A stretch of 64,000 nucleotides of DNA from NCBI RefSeq assembly GCF_958445495.1, contig NZ_CAUCSQ010000022.1:1-64000 (forward strand), written 5' to 3'. Position numbers and translations under genes: made by a program. The notes below the pieces were generated by a model. The model was not told where the DNA came from. It searched no databases and saw nothing but the letters and a program-made list of their open reading frames with translations. Source of the stretch: an uncultured Bacteroides sp. (GTDB lineage: Bacteria; Bacteroidota; Bacteroidia; Bacteroidales; Bacteroidaceae). How positions within the stretch are numbered: the stretch's first letter is position 1; each line of letters begins with the position of its first letter. Of the stretch, positions 8,867-17,313 are shown in pieces.

Positions 8867-8914
8867 ATCCCCCTGTGGATGCTGCTTTGCATTCATAGGG
8901 GGATGCTCTTTTTC
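8867..8914 (+). terminator. Terminator after the V-ATPase operon
   Basis: The stem ATCCCCCTGTGGATGC (8867-8882) pairs with GCATTCATAGGGGGAT (8889-8904) through two G-U pairs, and the sequence continues into GCTCTTTTT. It lies 40 bases after ntpK. Confidence 0.8.
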
Positions 8915-8991
8915 CGCGGTTGTCCAACGTTTCTTTCTTCTTATTAACTCATATTTTTCGCATAAAGTATTATTTTTCAAAGAATAATGTG

Positions 8992-8999
8992 TACTTTTG
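8992..8999 (+). promoter_or_regulatory. Candidate -7 promoter element for the glycogen genes
   Basis: TACTTTTG fits TAnnTTTG and is followed by CAC, putting a transcription start near 9006. The first ATG is at 9034. An in-frame start farther upstream at 8920 would precede the promoter and is therefore unlikely. Confidence 0.6.
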
Positions 9000-9033
9000 C
9001 ACTCGCATACTAAAAAGAGTTTTAATATATTAT

Positions 9034-10695
9034 ATGGTAAAAGATTTATTAACCCCCGATTATATCTTCGAGTCCAGCTGGGAAGTATGTAATAAAGTGG
9101 GAGGGATATACACCGTCTTGTCGACACGGGCAAATACATTGCAGGAAAAGTTCCGCGACAGAATTTTCTTCATAGGTCCTGATGTATGGCAAGGAAAAGA
9201 AAACCCTCTATTCATCGAGTCGGATAACCTATGTGCTGCCTGGAAAGAGCATGCGCTTGAGAAAGACGAACTTTCTGTCCGTGTGGGACGATGGAATATC
9301 CCCGGTGAACCCATAGTCATTCTTGTTGATTTCCAACCTTTTTTTGAAAAGAAAGACGATATATACACAGAAATGTGGAATCGTTATCAAGTAGATTCGT
9401 TGCACGCCTATGGCGATTACGACGAGGCTTCTATGTTTTCCTATGCCGCAGGAAGAGTGGTGGAGAGTTTCTATCGCTACAATCTGACGGAAACGGATAA
9501 GGTGGTATATCAGGCACATGAATGGATGACTGGAATGGGAGCACTTTATGTACAGGAAACTGTGCCGGAGGTTGCTACTATTTTTACGACCCATGCTACG
9601 TCTATCGGTCGTTCCATTGCCGGCAATAATAAGCCGTTGTATGACTATCTGTTTGCTTATAATGGCGACCAGATGGCGCAGGAACTGAACATGCAATCGA
9701 AACACTCGATTGAGAAACAGACTGCACATTATGTAGACTGTTTTACTACGGTGAGTGAAATAACCAATAATGAATGCAAGGAATTACTGGATAAACCGGC
9801 AGATGTTGTTTTGATGAACGGTTTTGAAGATGATTTTGTGCCGAAAGGAAGCACGTTTACCGGCAAGCGTAAGCGCGCACGTACCTTGATGCTTAGTGTT
9901 GCCAATAAATTATTGGGAACAAATCTGGGTGATGATACGTTAATTGTCGGAACCAGTGGGCGATATGAGTTTAAGAATAAAGGTATTGATGTTTTTTTGG
10001 AATCATTAAACCGCTTGAACAGGGATAAGAAACTGCATAAGAATGTGTTGGCATTCATCAATGTACCCGGTTGGGTGGGAGAGCCTCGCGAGGATTTGCA
10101 GGCACGTTTGAAGAGCAAAGATAAGTTCGACACTCCCCTCGAAGTACCGTTTATCACTCATTGGCTGCATAATATGACTCATGACCAGGTGTTGGACATG
10201 TTGAAATATCTGGGAATGGGCAATCGTCCGGAAGATAAGGTAAAGGTGATTTTTGTTCCTTGTTATCTGGATGGTCGTGATGGTATCATGAATAAAGAAT
10301 ATTATGATATATTGCTGGGGCAGGATTTGAGTGTCTATGCTTCTTATTACGAACCGTGGGGATATACTCCGTTGGAGAGTGTGGCATTCCGCGTACCGAC
10401 AATCACTACCGACTTGGCAGGATTCGGGCTTTGGGTAAACAGCCTGAAAAACCAGCATGGCATTAATGACGGGGTGGAGGTTTTACATCGTTCCGACTAT
10501 AATTATTCAGAAGTGGCGGATGGTATCAAAGATACGATTACGCTGTTTGCGGATAAGACGGAGCAGGAGGTGAAAGAAATCCGCAAACGGGCTGCCGAAG
10601 TGGCGGAACAGGCTTTATGGAAACATTTCATACAATATTACTATGAAGCCTATGATATCGCTTTGCGTAATGCAGGAAAACGTCAGTTGAGTTAA
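9034..10695 (+). CDS. Glycogen synthase, GT3 (eukaryote-like) family
   Basis: This protein of about 553 residues transfers glucose from a nucleotide sugar to a growing alpha-1,4-glucan. The N-terminus reads FESSWEVCNKVGGIYTVL, with KVGGIY at residues 21-26 binding the donor. The C-terminal domain has YEPWGYTPLES, an E-x7-E retaining-GT motif in the GT3 form known from animal and yeast glycogen synthases, not the bacterial GT5 form. At 553 residues it lacks the arginine-rich regulatory tail of the yeast and animal enzymes. I chose the ATG at 9034 because the likely promoter lies just upstream. It forms an operon with the phosphorylase gene 33 bases downstream. Confidence 0.9.
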   Translation: MVKDLLTPDYIFESSWEVCNKVGGIYTVLSTRANTLQEKFRDRIFFIGPDVWQGKENPLFIESDNLCAAWKEHALEKDELSVRVGRWNIPGEPIVILVDFQPFFEKKDDIYTEMWNRYQVDSLHAYGDYDEASMFSYAAGRVVESFYRYNLTETDKVVYQAHEWMTGMGALYVQETVPEVATIFTTHATSIGRSIAGNNKPLYDYLFAYNGDQMAQELNMQSKHSIEKQTAHYVDCFTTVSEITNNECKELLDKPADVVLMNGFEDDFVPKGSTFTGKRKRARTLMLSVANKLLGTNLGDDTLIVGTSGRYEFKNKGIDVFLESLNRLNRDKKLHKNVLAFINVPGWVGEPREDLQARLKSKDKFDTPLEVPFITHWLHNMTHDQVLDMLKYLGMGNRPEDKVKVIFVPCYLDGRDGIMNKEYYDILLGQDLSVYASYYEPWGYTPLESVAFRVPTITTDLAGFGLWVNSLKNQHGINDGVEVLHRSDYNYSEVADGIKDTITLFADKTEQEVKEIRKRAAEVAEQALWKHFIQYYYEAYDIALRNAGKRQLS

Positions 10696-10728
10696 AAATT
10701 TATTCATCAATAAGTAAATAAGAACATT

Positions 10729-13293
10729 ATGAAAATTAAAGTTAGTAATGTGAATACTCCCAACTGGAAAGAGGTGAACGTGAAATCACGTATACCGGTA
10801 GAGTTGGAGAAGTTGTCTGAAATTGCACGTAACATTTGGTGGGCATGGAACTTTGAAGCAACAGAGCTGTTTAGAGATTTGGAACCGGAACTCTGGAAGG
10901 AATGCGGGCAGAATCCTGTACTGTTGCTGGAGCGCATGAGCTACGAAAAGTTAGAGGCTTTGGCAAAAGACAAGGTGATTCTGAGAAGAATGAATGATGT
11001 TTATACAAAATTCAGAGATTATATGGATGTGAAACCGGACGACAAACGTCCGTCAGTGGCCTATTTCAGTATGGAGTATGGTTTGAGTAGCGTCCTGAAA
11101 ATATATTCCGGCGGTTTGGGTGTGTTGGCCGGTGACTATTTGAAAGAGGCTTCTGATAGCAATGTCGACCTTTGCGCGGTCGGTTTCTTGTACCGTTACG
11201 GTTATTTTACACAGACATTGTCTATGGACGGCCAGCAGATTGCCAATTACGAGGCGCAGAATTTCGGCCAGCTTCCTCTCGACCGTGTGCTTGACGCAAA
11301 CGGTAAACCATTGATAGTGGATGTTCCTTATCTGGATTATTATGTACATGCAAATGTATGGCGTGTCAACGTAGGACGTGTTTCCCTGTATTTGCTTGAT
11401 ACTGATAATGAGATGAACAGTGAATTCGACCGTCCTATTACCCACCAACTTTACGGCGGTGACTGGGAAAACCGTTTGAAGCAGGAAATTTTGTTGGGCA
11501 TAGGCGGTATCCTGACATTGAAAGCGTTGGGTATCAAGAAAGATATTTACCACTGCAACGAAGGACATGCCGCATTAATCAATGTTCAGCGTATCTGTGA
11601 TTATGTAGCTACAGGTTTGACATACGACCAGGCTATCGAGCTGGTTCGTGCCTCTTCTCTTTATACGGTTCATACTCCGGTTCCTGCCGGCCATGACTAT
11701 TTTGACGAAGGTTTGTTTGGCAAATATATGGGCGGTTACCCGGCTAAGATGGGTATCACTTGGGATGACCTGATGGACCTCGGACGTAATAATCCGGGTG
11801 ATAAGGGGGAACGTTTCTGTATGTCTGTTTTTGCTTGCAACACTTCACAGGAAGTAAACGGTGTAAGCTGGTTGCACGGAAAAGTTTCTCAGGAAATGTT
11901 CTCTACTATCTGGAAAGGTTATTTCCCCGAAGAAATGCATGTGGGTTATGTAACTAACGGTGTGCATTTCCCCACTTGGAGTGCAACGGAATGGAAACAA
12001 CTGTACTTTAAATACTTCAACGAGAATTTCTGGTATGACCAGTCCAATCCCAAGATTTGGGAGGCAATCTATAATGTGCCCGATGAAGAGATTTGGAAGA
12101 CTCGCATGACGATGAAAAACAAGCTTGTCGATTATATCCGCAAGTCATTCCGTGATACTTGGTTGAAGAATCAGGGAGATCCTTCACGTATCGTTTCGCT
12201 GATGGATAAGATTAATCCGAATGCATTGTTGATAGGTTTCGGTCGCCGTTTTGCCACTTACAAACGTGCCCATTTGCTGTTTACCGATTTGGAACGTCTT
12301 TCTAAGATTGTCAATAACCCGGATTATCCGGTGCAGTTCTTGTTCACAGGCAAGGCTCACCCGCATGATGGTGCAGGGCAGGGGTTGATTAAACGCATTA
12401 TCGAAGTTTCTCGCCGTCCGGAATTCTTGGGTAAGATTATCTTCCTTGAGAACTACGATATGCAGTTGGCACGTCGTCTGGTTTCTGGCGTTGATATTTG
12501 GTTGAATACTCCGACCCGTCCGTTGGAAGCTTCCGGTACGTCCGGTGAAAAAGCACTGATGAATGGTGTTGTCAACTTCTCGGTGTTAGACGGATGGTGG
12601 CTGGAAGGTTACCGTGAAGGTGCAGGTTGGGCGTTGACGGAAAAACGTACTTACCAAAACCAGGAACATCAGGACCAATTGGATGCCGCTACTATTTATA
12701 GTATCCTTGAAACTGAAATCCTGCCGTTGTATTATGCCCGTAACAAGAAGGGATATTCTGAAGGATGGATTAAGGTAATAAAGAATTCTATTGCCCAGAT
12801 TGCTCCTCACTATACGATGAAGCGTCAGTTGGATGACTACTATAATAAGTTCTATATCAAGCAGGCGAAACGTTTCCATGCTTTGGCGGCTAACGATAAT
12901 GCGAAAGCCAAGGAAATTGCAGCTTGGAAGGAAGAAGTCGTTTCCAAGTGGGATTCTATTGAAATCGTGTCTTGCGACAAGGTTGAAGAATTGCAGAAAG
13001 GTGATATCGAAAGCGGAAAAGAATATACCATCACTTATGTAATTGATGAAAAAGGTTTGAATGACGCTGTAGGACTCGAACTGGTAACTACTTATACGAC
13101 GGTCGACGGTAAACAGCATATTTATTCGGTAGAACCGTTTAATGTGATTAAGAGAGAAGGCGATTTATATACGTTCCAGGTTAAGCATAGCTTGTCGAAT
13201 GCGGGTAGCTTTAAGGTTTCTTACCGTATGTTCCCGAAAAATCCGGAACTTCCGCATCGTCAGGATTTCTGTTATGTGCGTTGGTTCGTCTAA
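10729..13293 (+). CDS. glgP: Alpha-glucan (glycogen) phosphorylase, GT35
   Basis: This 854-residue enzyme releases glucose-1-phosphate from alpha-glucans. An N-terminal domain of about 100 residues (the DUF3417 type, with NIWWAWNFEATELFRDL) precedes the phosphorylase core, which marks the short, non-allosteric bacterial class. The active-site stretch EASGTSGEKALMNG carries the lysine that holds pyridoxal phosphate (Lys608). The residue before it is Glu where many relatives have Met. FSMEYGL and GDYLKEASD are typical core motifs. It is the second gene of a two-gene storage-glucan operon and is followed by a complex hairpin. Confidence 0.95.
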   Translation: MKIKVSNVNTPNWKEVNVKSRIPVELEKLSEIARNIWWAWNFEATELFRDLEPELWKECGQNPVLLLERMSYEKLEALAKDKVILRRMNDVYTKFRDYMDVKPDDKRPSVAYFSMEYGLSSVLKIYSGGLGVLAGDYLKEASDSNVDLCAVGFLYRYGYFTQTLSMDGQQIANYEAQNFGQLPLDRVLDANGKPLIVDVPYLDYYVHANVWRVNVGRVSLYLLDTDNEMNSEFDRPITHQLYGGDWENRLKQEILLGIGGILTLKALGIKKDIYHCNEGHAALINVQRICDYVATGLTYDQAIELVRASSLYTVHTPVPAGHDYFDEGLFGKYMGGYPAKMGITWDDLMDLGRNNPGDKGERFCMSVFACNTSQEVNGVSWLHGKVSQEMFSTIWKGYFPEEMHVGYVTNGVHFPTWSATEWKQLYFKYFNENFWYDQSNPKIWEAIYNVPDEEIWKTRMTMKNKLVDYIRKSFRDTWLKNQGDPSRIVSLMDKINPNALLIGFGRRFATYKRAHLLFTDLERLSKIVNNPDYPVQFLFTGKAHPHDGAGQGLIKRIIEVSRRPEFLGKIIFLENYDMQLARRLVSGVDIWLNTPTRPLEASGTSGEKALMNGVVNFSVLDGWWLEGYREGAGWALTEKRTYQNQEHQDQLDAATIYSILETEILPLYYARNKKGYSEGWIKVIKNSIAQIAPHYTMKRQLDDYYNKFYIKQAKRFHALAANDNAKAKEIAAWKEEVVSKWDSIEIVSCDKVEELQKGDIESGKEYTITYVIDEKGLNDAVGLELVTTYTTVDGKQHIYSVEPFNVIKREGDLYTFQVKHSLSNAGSFKVSYRMFPKNPELPHRQDFCYVRWFV

Positions 13294-13339
13294 GTAATTA
13301 AAGGTGGGGGAGTATTTCTTCCTTACTTTTGCTATATCG

Positions 13340-13424
13340 AAAGGGGCTGTCCGGAAATGAACTGCTTCCCAAAAAGTTAGACATAGAACTTTTGGGAAGC
13401 AATTCAAAAATCGGACAGCCCTTT
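13340..13424 (+). terminator. Nested hairpin after glgP, probable terminator
   Basis: The outer arms (13340-13353 and 13412-13424) pair as GGGCTGTCCG/CGGACAGCCC. Inside them a second perfect stem begins GCTTCCCAAAA (13364) and ends TTTTGGGAAGC (13400). The outer stem with its CCCTTT end is terminator-like. The inner stem matches a separate hairpin at 37456-37487 in inverted orientation, so the structure seems to combine a terminator with a dispersed repeat. Confidence 0.55.
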
Positions 13425-13547
13425 GCTGTTACTAACAGCTTAAAATGTGAGGGTGAAATAATACTTATTCTCTGACGGGAGAAATAATAACTGCACGTTC
13501 ATTGATGATATTCCTTTATCGGTTTATAGAATGTAACTTTAAATGAG

Positions 13548-13633
13548 GGGAGTGTGTCGAAACTAAGATGAACACTCGGAACAGTTACAGATTCTAACTG
13601 ATAAATATAAAAATAGCCGTATCATTACTCAGA
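13548..13633 (+). repeat. Dispersed repeat module A (copy 1)
   Basis: These 86 bases are found as the reverse complement at 37502-37587 with four mismatches. Shared landmarks include GAAACTAAGATGAACAC, ACAGTTACAGATTCTAACTG and AGCCGTATCATTACTCAGA. A more diverged version lies at 13899-13970. No open frame is conserved between copies. Confidence 0.85.
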
Positions 13634-13644
13634 CGGTCTTTTTA

Positions 13645-13770
13645 TTTCCGATGAAGAATGCCAAGTTTCCGATGGAGAGTATCGAGTTTCTGATGAAGAG
13701 TGTCGAGTTTCCGATGGAGAGTGTCGAGTTTCTGATGAAAAGTGCCAGGTTTCCGATAAAAAGTTCATTT
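13645..13770 (+). repeat. Six tandem 21-bp units
   Basis: Units start at 13645, 13666, 13687, 13708, 13729 and 13750, each of the form TTTCYGATGRARAGTGYCRAG. The period of 21 bases keeps any frame open and gives seven-residue repeats in translation. The last unit is followed by TTCATTTCCTCTAAAAT, also present beside the 37.5-kb copy, which keeps only one unit. Confidence 0.85.
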
Positions 13771-13898
13771 CCTCTAAAATTGAATTTTGACATCCCCGTT
13801 TTTTATCTTCACCATGTGTCTTTTGTTTTGAATTACTTCCGGTAGGATTGTCAAACCGTATTTGAAGGAGGAAATTGTTTAAAGATACAAAAGAGGAT

Positions 13899-13970
13899 AT
13901 GTCAAAACTAAAATGAGTACACGGGGAAATTACAGATTGTGACATACAAACATTAAAAGGGACCGCATCA
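13899..13970 (+). repeat. Dispersed repeat module, diverged copy
   Basis: This stretch has the same order of landmarks as module A (GTCAAAACTAAAATGAGTAC, then AATTACAGATT, then GACCGCATCA). It is followed by TGAGTAATGATGC, which is the module end in inverted orientation and can pair with GCATCA. Degenerate 21-bp units and a CTCCTCTAAGGAT end follow up to about 14140. Confidence 0.55.
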
Positions 13971-14460
13971 GGTTTATTTTTGAGTAATGATGCAGCTCTT
14001 TTTTTTTATTGCTATTATGACCCTGTCCGGAATGCCAAGAACAGCGGGTTTCTTCCTGAAGAGCGTGAGTGGATGACCCGTTTCCTGTCGGTGTCAAGTT
14101 CCAGATTAAAAGTTTATCTCCTCTAAGGATGGGTTTTGAACACTCCCTATGTTTTTTGTTTTATGAATATCCTTGGAAATATACAAAGAAGAGACTGTTC
14201 CATTTTTCTATCTGGCAAAGATAGGATAATCTCATATAATTTTAAGCTTTGATATAAAATGCTATTGGGGACTTTTATTCATCAGAATACAAGATAAGAA
14301 CAGGAGTATTTTTACTATTGGAGTTTTAATCCATAAGAGGTTCAACGTTCAATTTTTATTCTTTCTGTTTTAGGATAGCTTTTTTATTTATTGGATATTT
14401 GGGATATCTATCCTAAATTATCCCCTGAATCTTCTTGCCTAAAAATGGAGGAAAAATAAA

Positions 14461-14505
14461 AATGAAGAGTAAATTCCCGTGGAAAAGGTAAACTTACTCT
14501 TCATT
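14461..14505 (-). terminator. Hairpin downstream of the TlpA-like gene
   Basis: AATGAAGAGTAA (14461-14472) pairs perfectly with TTACTCTTCATT (14494-14505). It lies about 170 bases past the end of the leftward TlpA-like gene. Read leftward it runs into a T-rich stretch (TTTTTATTTTTCC), so it may end that transcript. Confidence 0.5.
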
Positions 14506-14671
14506 GAATTTGTAGAATGCGGAATTTACTGGCTCTCTCTTGGATAGATTAGAAAAGTGAGATATTTTTTATCTATCTTGATGAGAAATATCTCTACTGG
14601 CTATTTCAATCTGAATCGAGCAAAAAAGTTATTCCTTATTTTGTTTTATTTCGTTACTTCATTTAATAGCC

Positions 14672-15772
14672 TCATTTTATGGCTTCAGCTATCTGCGTTT
14701 GAAGTTCTTCTCCATGAAGGCCGCGTGCAATGATAGTACCTTCACCGTCAATCAATACCGTGTGTGGAATACTGTTGACAGCGTAAAGTTGTGCGCCTTC
14801 GCTTTGCCAGAATTTTAAATCGGACATTTGCGGCCAAGTCATGTTCAGTTTCTTGATAGCCTCTTTCCATGCTGCGCCATCCTGGTCCAGAGAAACGCCT
14901 ACGATTTCGAACTTATCGCCTTTGTATTTCGCGTAAGCTTCCACCAAGTTAGGCATTTCGCGGCGACAGGGACCGCACCAGCTAGCCCAGAAGTCAACCA
15001 GCACGACTTTGCCTTTACCTGCGTAATCGGACAATTTAACGGTTTTTCCTTCCGGGTTCTGCATTTCGAAATCGACAAACTTAGTTCCTACTGCCGTTTT
15101 TTTCTGTTTTTCGGTCAGTTCTTTGATTCTCACGATTGTCTCATCATTCTGGAAGTTAGCCGGAACTTGTTGCAATAAAGCCTCGTTTTCTGCAGTGGAA
15201 TTATTGTAGAAAGTTTGTTTGAACAAAAATACACCTACCGGATTCGTTATGTTTTTTTGTACGCCTTCCTTGATGACTTTATCGTACTGTTCTTCCAGTT
15301 GCGCTCCTTCCTTTTGTTTGGCCTCTTTCTGCTCATCGCTCAAAGAGCTGTCTCCCATCGCCTCATAGATGGCGTTCATTTTTTGGCTGATATCATTGAT
15401 TTGAGTCCTGATTTCTTGGTATGCATCGTTATTTGCAGTACCTGTAGCAGAATCGTTACCCTTGGTTAGAGCGATGTTGATTTTCCCGTTTTCCAGAAAG
15501 AAATCAATCATTAAAGGCTCTCCGTCCACTTCACACGTGATGTAACGGTTAACCGTAGAATCTTGTGCGCCTTTAAAGGTGAAAGAACCTTTGGTGATAA
15601 CGGCTGTATCGAGTTTAATCAGATTTCTCCCATTGGCTTCCTGAAGGTAAACGGTGTCACCATCGCTCGCACCTTCTACCGTACCTGTGACAACGTATCC
15701 GGGCTTATTGCCAGTACATGCTGCCATGCCCAACGCTGCTGTTGCAATAACTAAATAAGTTAACTTTTTCAT
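14672..15772 (-). CDS. TlpA-like thiol-disulfide oxidoreductase lipoprotein
   Basis: This 366-residue lipoprotein has the signal MKKLTYLVIATAALGMAAC with lipidated Cys19. Residues of about 25-125 form the DUF4369-type N-terminal domain common in Bacteroides. A charged helical segment follows (about 120-225), then a thioredoxin-fold domain (about 228-366). The redox pair is Cys266 and Cys269 in FWASWCGPCRREMP, followed by the GVSLDQDGAAW and SIPHTVLIDGEG motifs. It should act in the envelope as a disulfide reductase or exchange protein; its substrate is not evident. It stands alone, with its own promoter and divergent from potA. Confidence 0.9.
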   Translation of the reverse strand: MKKLTYLVIATAALGMAACTGNKPGYVVTGTVEGASDGDTVYLQEANGRNLIKLDTAVITKGSFTFKGAQDSTVNRYITCEVDGEPLMIDFFLENGKINIALTKGNDSATGTANNDAYQEIRTQINDISQKMNAIYEAMGDSSLSDEQKEAKQKEGAQLEEQYDKVIKEGVQKNITNPVGVFLFKQTFYNNSTAENEALLQQVPANFQNDETIVRIKELTEKQKKTAVGTKFVDFEMQNPEGKTVKLSDYAGKGKVVLVDFWASWCGPCRREMPNLVEAYAKYKGDKFEIVGVSLDQDGAAWKEAIKKLNMTWPQMSDLKFWQSEGAQLYAVNSIPHTVLIDGEGTIIARGLHGEELQTQIAEAIK

Positions 15773-15804
15773 GCTTTTGTAAAATTAGTGAATAAATATT
15801 TATG

Positions 15805-15812
15805 CAAAGATA
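15805..15812 (-). promoter_or_regulatory. Candidate -7 element for the TlpA-like gene
   Basis: Read leftward the sequence is TATCTTTG, a perfect TAnnTTTG, 32 bases before the ATG. The -33 element is poor. Confidence 0.6.
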
Positions 15813-15886
15813 GATTTTTTTTCTGTCTGATGTTGAAAAACTCTGTTATATTAGATTAACACGTAGGTGGAAACCGCAGAAATGTG

Positions 15887-15894
15887 TACCTTTG
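15887..15894 (+). promoter_or_regulatory. Candidate -7 element for potABCD
   Basis: TACCTTTG fits TAnnTTTG and lies 16 bases before the ATG at 15911. This argues against an in-frame start at 15884, which would be upstream of the transcription start, and implies a very short leader. Confidence 0.6.
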
Positions 15895-15910
15895 CAACCC
15901 AAACTTTAGT

Positions 15911-17302
15911 ATGAATATGCAAGAAGATAAATCCATTATTGAGGTGAGCCATGTATCGAAGTATTTTGGCGAAAAAACAGCATTGGATGATGTGACTCTG
16001 AATGTAAAAAAGGGGGAATTTGTCACGATACTTGGACCCTCCGGTTGCGGTAAAACCACATTGTTGCGTCTCATTGCAGGTTTTCAGACAGCTTCGGAAG
16101 GTGAAATCCGAATTTCGGGGATGGAAATAACACAAACCCCTCCCCACAAGCGCCCGGTGAATACGGTATTCCAGAAATATGCCCTGTTCCCGCACTTGAA
16201 TGTGTACGACAATATCGCATTTGGCCTGAAATTGAAAAAGACACCGAAGCAAGCCATTGAGAAAAAAGTGAAAGCAGCCTTGAAAATGGTAGGCATGACA
16301 GACTACGAATACCGTGATGTGGATTCTCTTTCCGGAGGCCAGCAGCAACGGGTGGCAATCGCGAGAGCCATTGTCAATGAGCCGGAAGTACTATTGTTGG
16401 ATGAACCGTTGGCGGCACTCGATTTGAAGATGCGCAAAGATATGCAGATGGAGCTCAAGGAAATGCATAAATCATTGGGAATAACCTTCGTATATGTGAC
16501 CCACGATCAGGAAGAAGCTTTGACTTTGAGCGATACCATTGTCGTGATGAGTGAAGGAAAAATTCAGCAAATCGGTACGCCGATTGATATTTATAACGAA
16601 CCCATCAATTCATTTGTCGCCGATTTTATCGGAGAAAGCAATATACTGAACGGAACGATGGTCCGTGACAAGCTGGTCCGTTTCTGCGGTACGGAATTCG
16701 AATGTGTAGACGAAGGCTTCGGTGAGAACGTTCCGGTAGATGTAGTCATTCGTCCGGAAGACCTTTATATTTTTCCCGTTTCAGACTTGGCGCAATTGGT
16801 AGGGACGGTACAGACCTCGATATTCAAAGGAGTACATTATGAGATGACCGTACTTTGCGGAGGATACGAATTCCTTGTACAGGACTACCATCATTTTGAG
16901 GTCGGCGCTGAAGTCGGGTTACTGGTAAAACCGTTTGATATTCATATAATGAAGAAAGAGCGTATTTGCAATACGTTTGAAGGGAAAATGCAGGATGCCT
17001 CCCATGTGGAATTTCTGGGTTGCCATTTCGAATGCCTTCCGGTGCAAGGAATAGAGCCTGATGCCGGTGTCAGGGTAGAAGTGGATTTTGATAAAGTGAT
17101 TCTTCAAGACAATGAAGAAGACGGAACATTGACGGGTGAGGTGAAATTCATCCTTTACAAAGGAGACCATTATCATCTGACCGTGCTTTCCGATTGGGAC
17201 GAGAATGTGTTTGTAGATACGAATGATGTATGGGATGACGGAGACCGTGTCGGCATTACCATTCCTCCAGACGCCATTCGCATAATAAAATTAACAGATT
17301 AA
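15911..17302 (+). CDS. potA: Spermidine/putrescine ABC transporter ATPase
   Basis: About 463 residues. It powers polyamine import by PotBC. Walker A GPSGCGKT is at 42-49, the signature LSGGQQQ at 140-146 and Walker B LLLDEP at 161-166. The protein is some 85 residues longer than E. coli PotA. The extra length is a second TOBE-like domain: the stretch with GTVQTSIFKGVHYEMTVL is echoed about 100 residues later by GEVKFILYKGDHYHLTVL, and each ends in a similar strand (VKPFDIHIMK and PPDAIRIIK). I start at the ATG at 15911 because the promoter element overlaps the upstream alternative. It is the first gene of potABCD. Confidence 0.93.
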   Translation: MNMQEDKSIIEVSHVSKYFGEKTALDDVTLNVKKGEFVTILGPSGCGKTTLLRLIAGFQTASEGEIRISGMEITQTPPHKRPVNTVFQKYALFPHLNVYDNIAFGLKLKKTPKQAIEKKVKAALKMVGMTDYEYRDVDSLSGGQQQRVAIARAIVNEPEVLLLDEPLAALDLKMRKDMQMELKEMHKSLGITFVYVTHDQEEALTLSDTIVVMSEGKIQQIGTPIDIYNEPINSFVADFIGESNILNGTMVRDKLVRFCGTEFECVDEGFGENVPVDVVIRPEDLYIFPVSDLAQLVGTVQTSIFKGVHYEMTVLCGGYEFLVQDYHHFEVGAEVGLLVKPFDIHIMKKERICNTFEGKMQDASHVEFLGCHFECLPVQGIEPDAGVRVEVDFDKVILQDNEEDGTLTGEVKFILYKGDHYHLTVLSDWDENVFVDTNDVWDDGDRVGITIPPDAIRIIKLTD

Positions 17303-17313
17303 CAGGAAAGGAA

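Larger units (their letters stand above)
13294..14671. other. Non-coding region built from modular repeats
   Basis: About 1.4 kb without a credible gene. It contains a nested hairpin (13340-13424), repeat module A (13548-13633), six 21-bp tandem units (13645-13770), a diverged second set of the same modules (13899-13970 and on to about 14140), small hairpins such as TAGGATAG/CTATCCTA near 14372-14414, and a 12-bp hairpin (14461-14505). Open frames across the 21-bp units encode only seven-residue repeats and have no other protein features. Confidence 0.7.

Noticed and set aside
8920..9033. N-terminal extension of the glycogen synthase
   Set aside because: The extension would be transcribed from upstream of the -7 element at 8992-8999, and its sequence (Phe/Leu-rich) is unlike family N-termini.
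13645..13770. CRISPR-like array
   Set aside because: The 21-bp units are directly adjacent without spacers, and no cas genes are present.
13625..13945. Leftward frame encoding Ser/Glu/Thr/Arg heptads across the 21-bp units
   Set aside because: The period of 21 keeps all frames open. The frame has no start context, and the second repeat copy does not preserve it.
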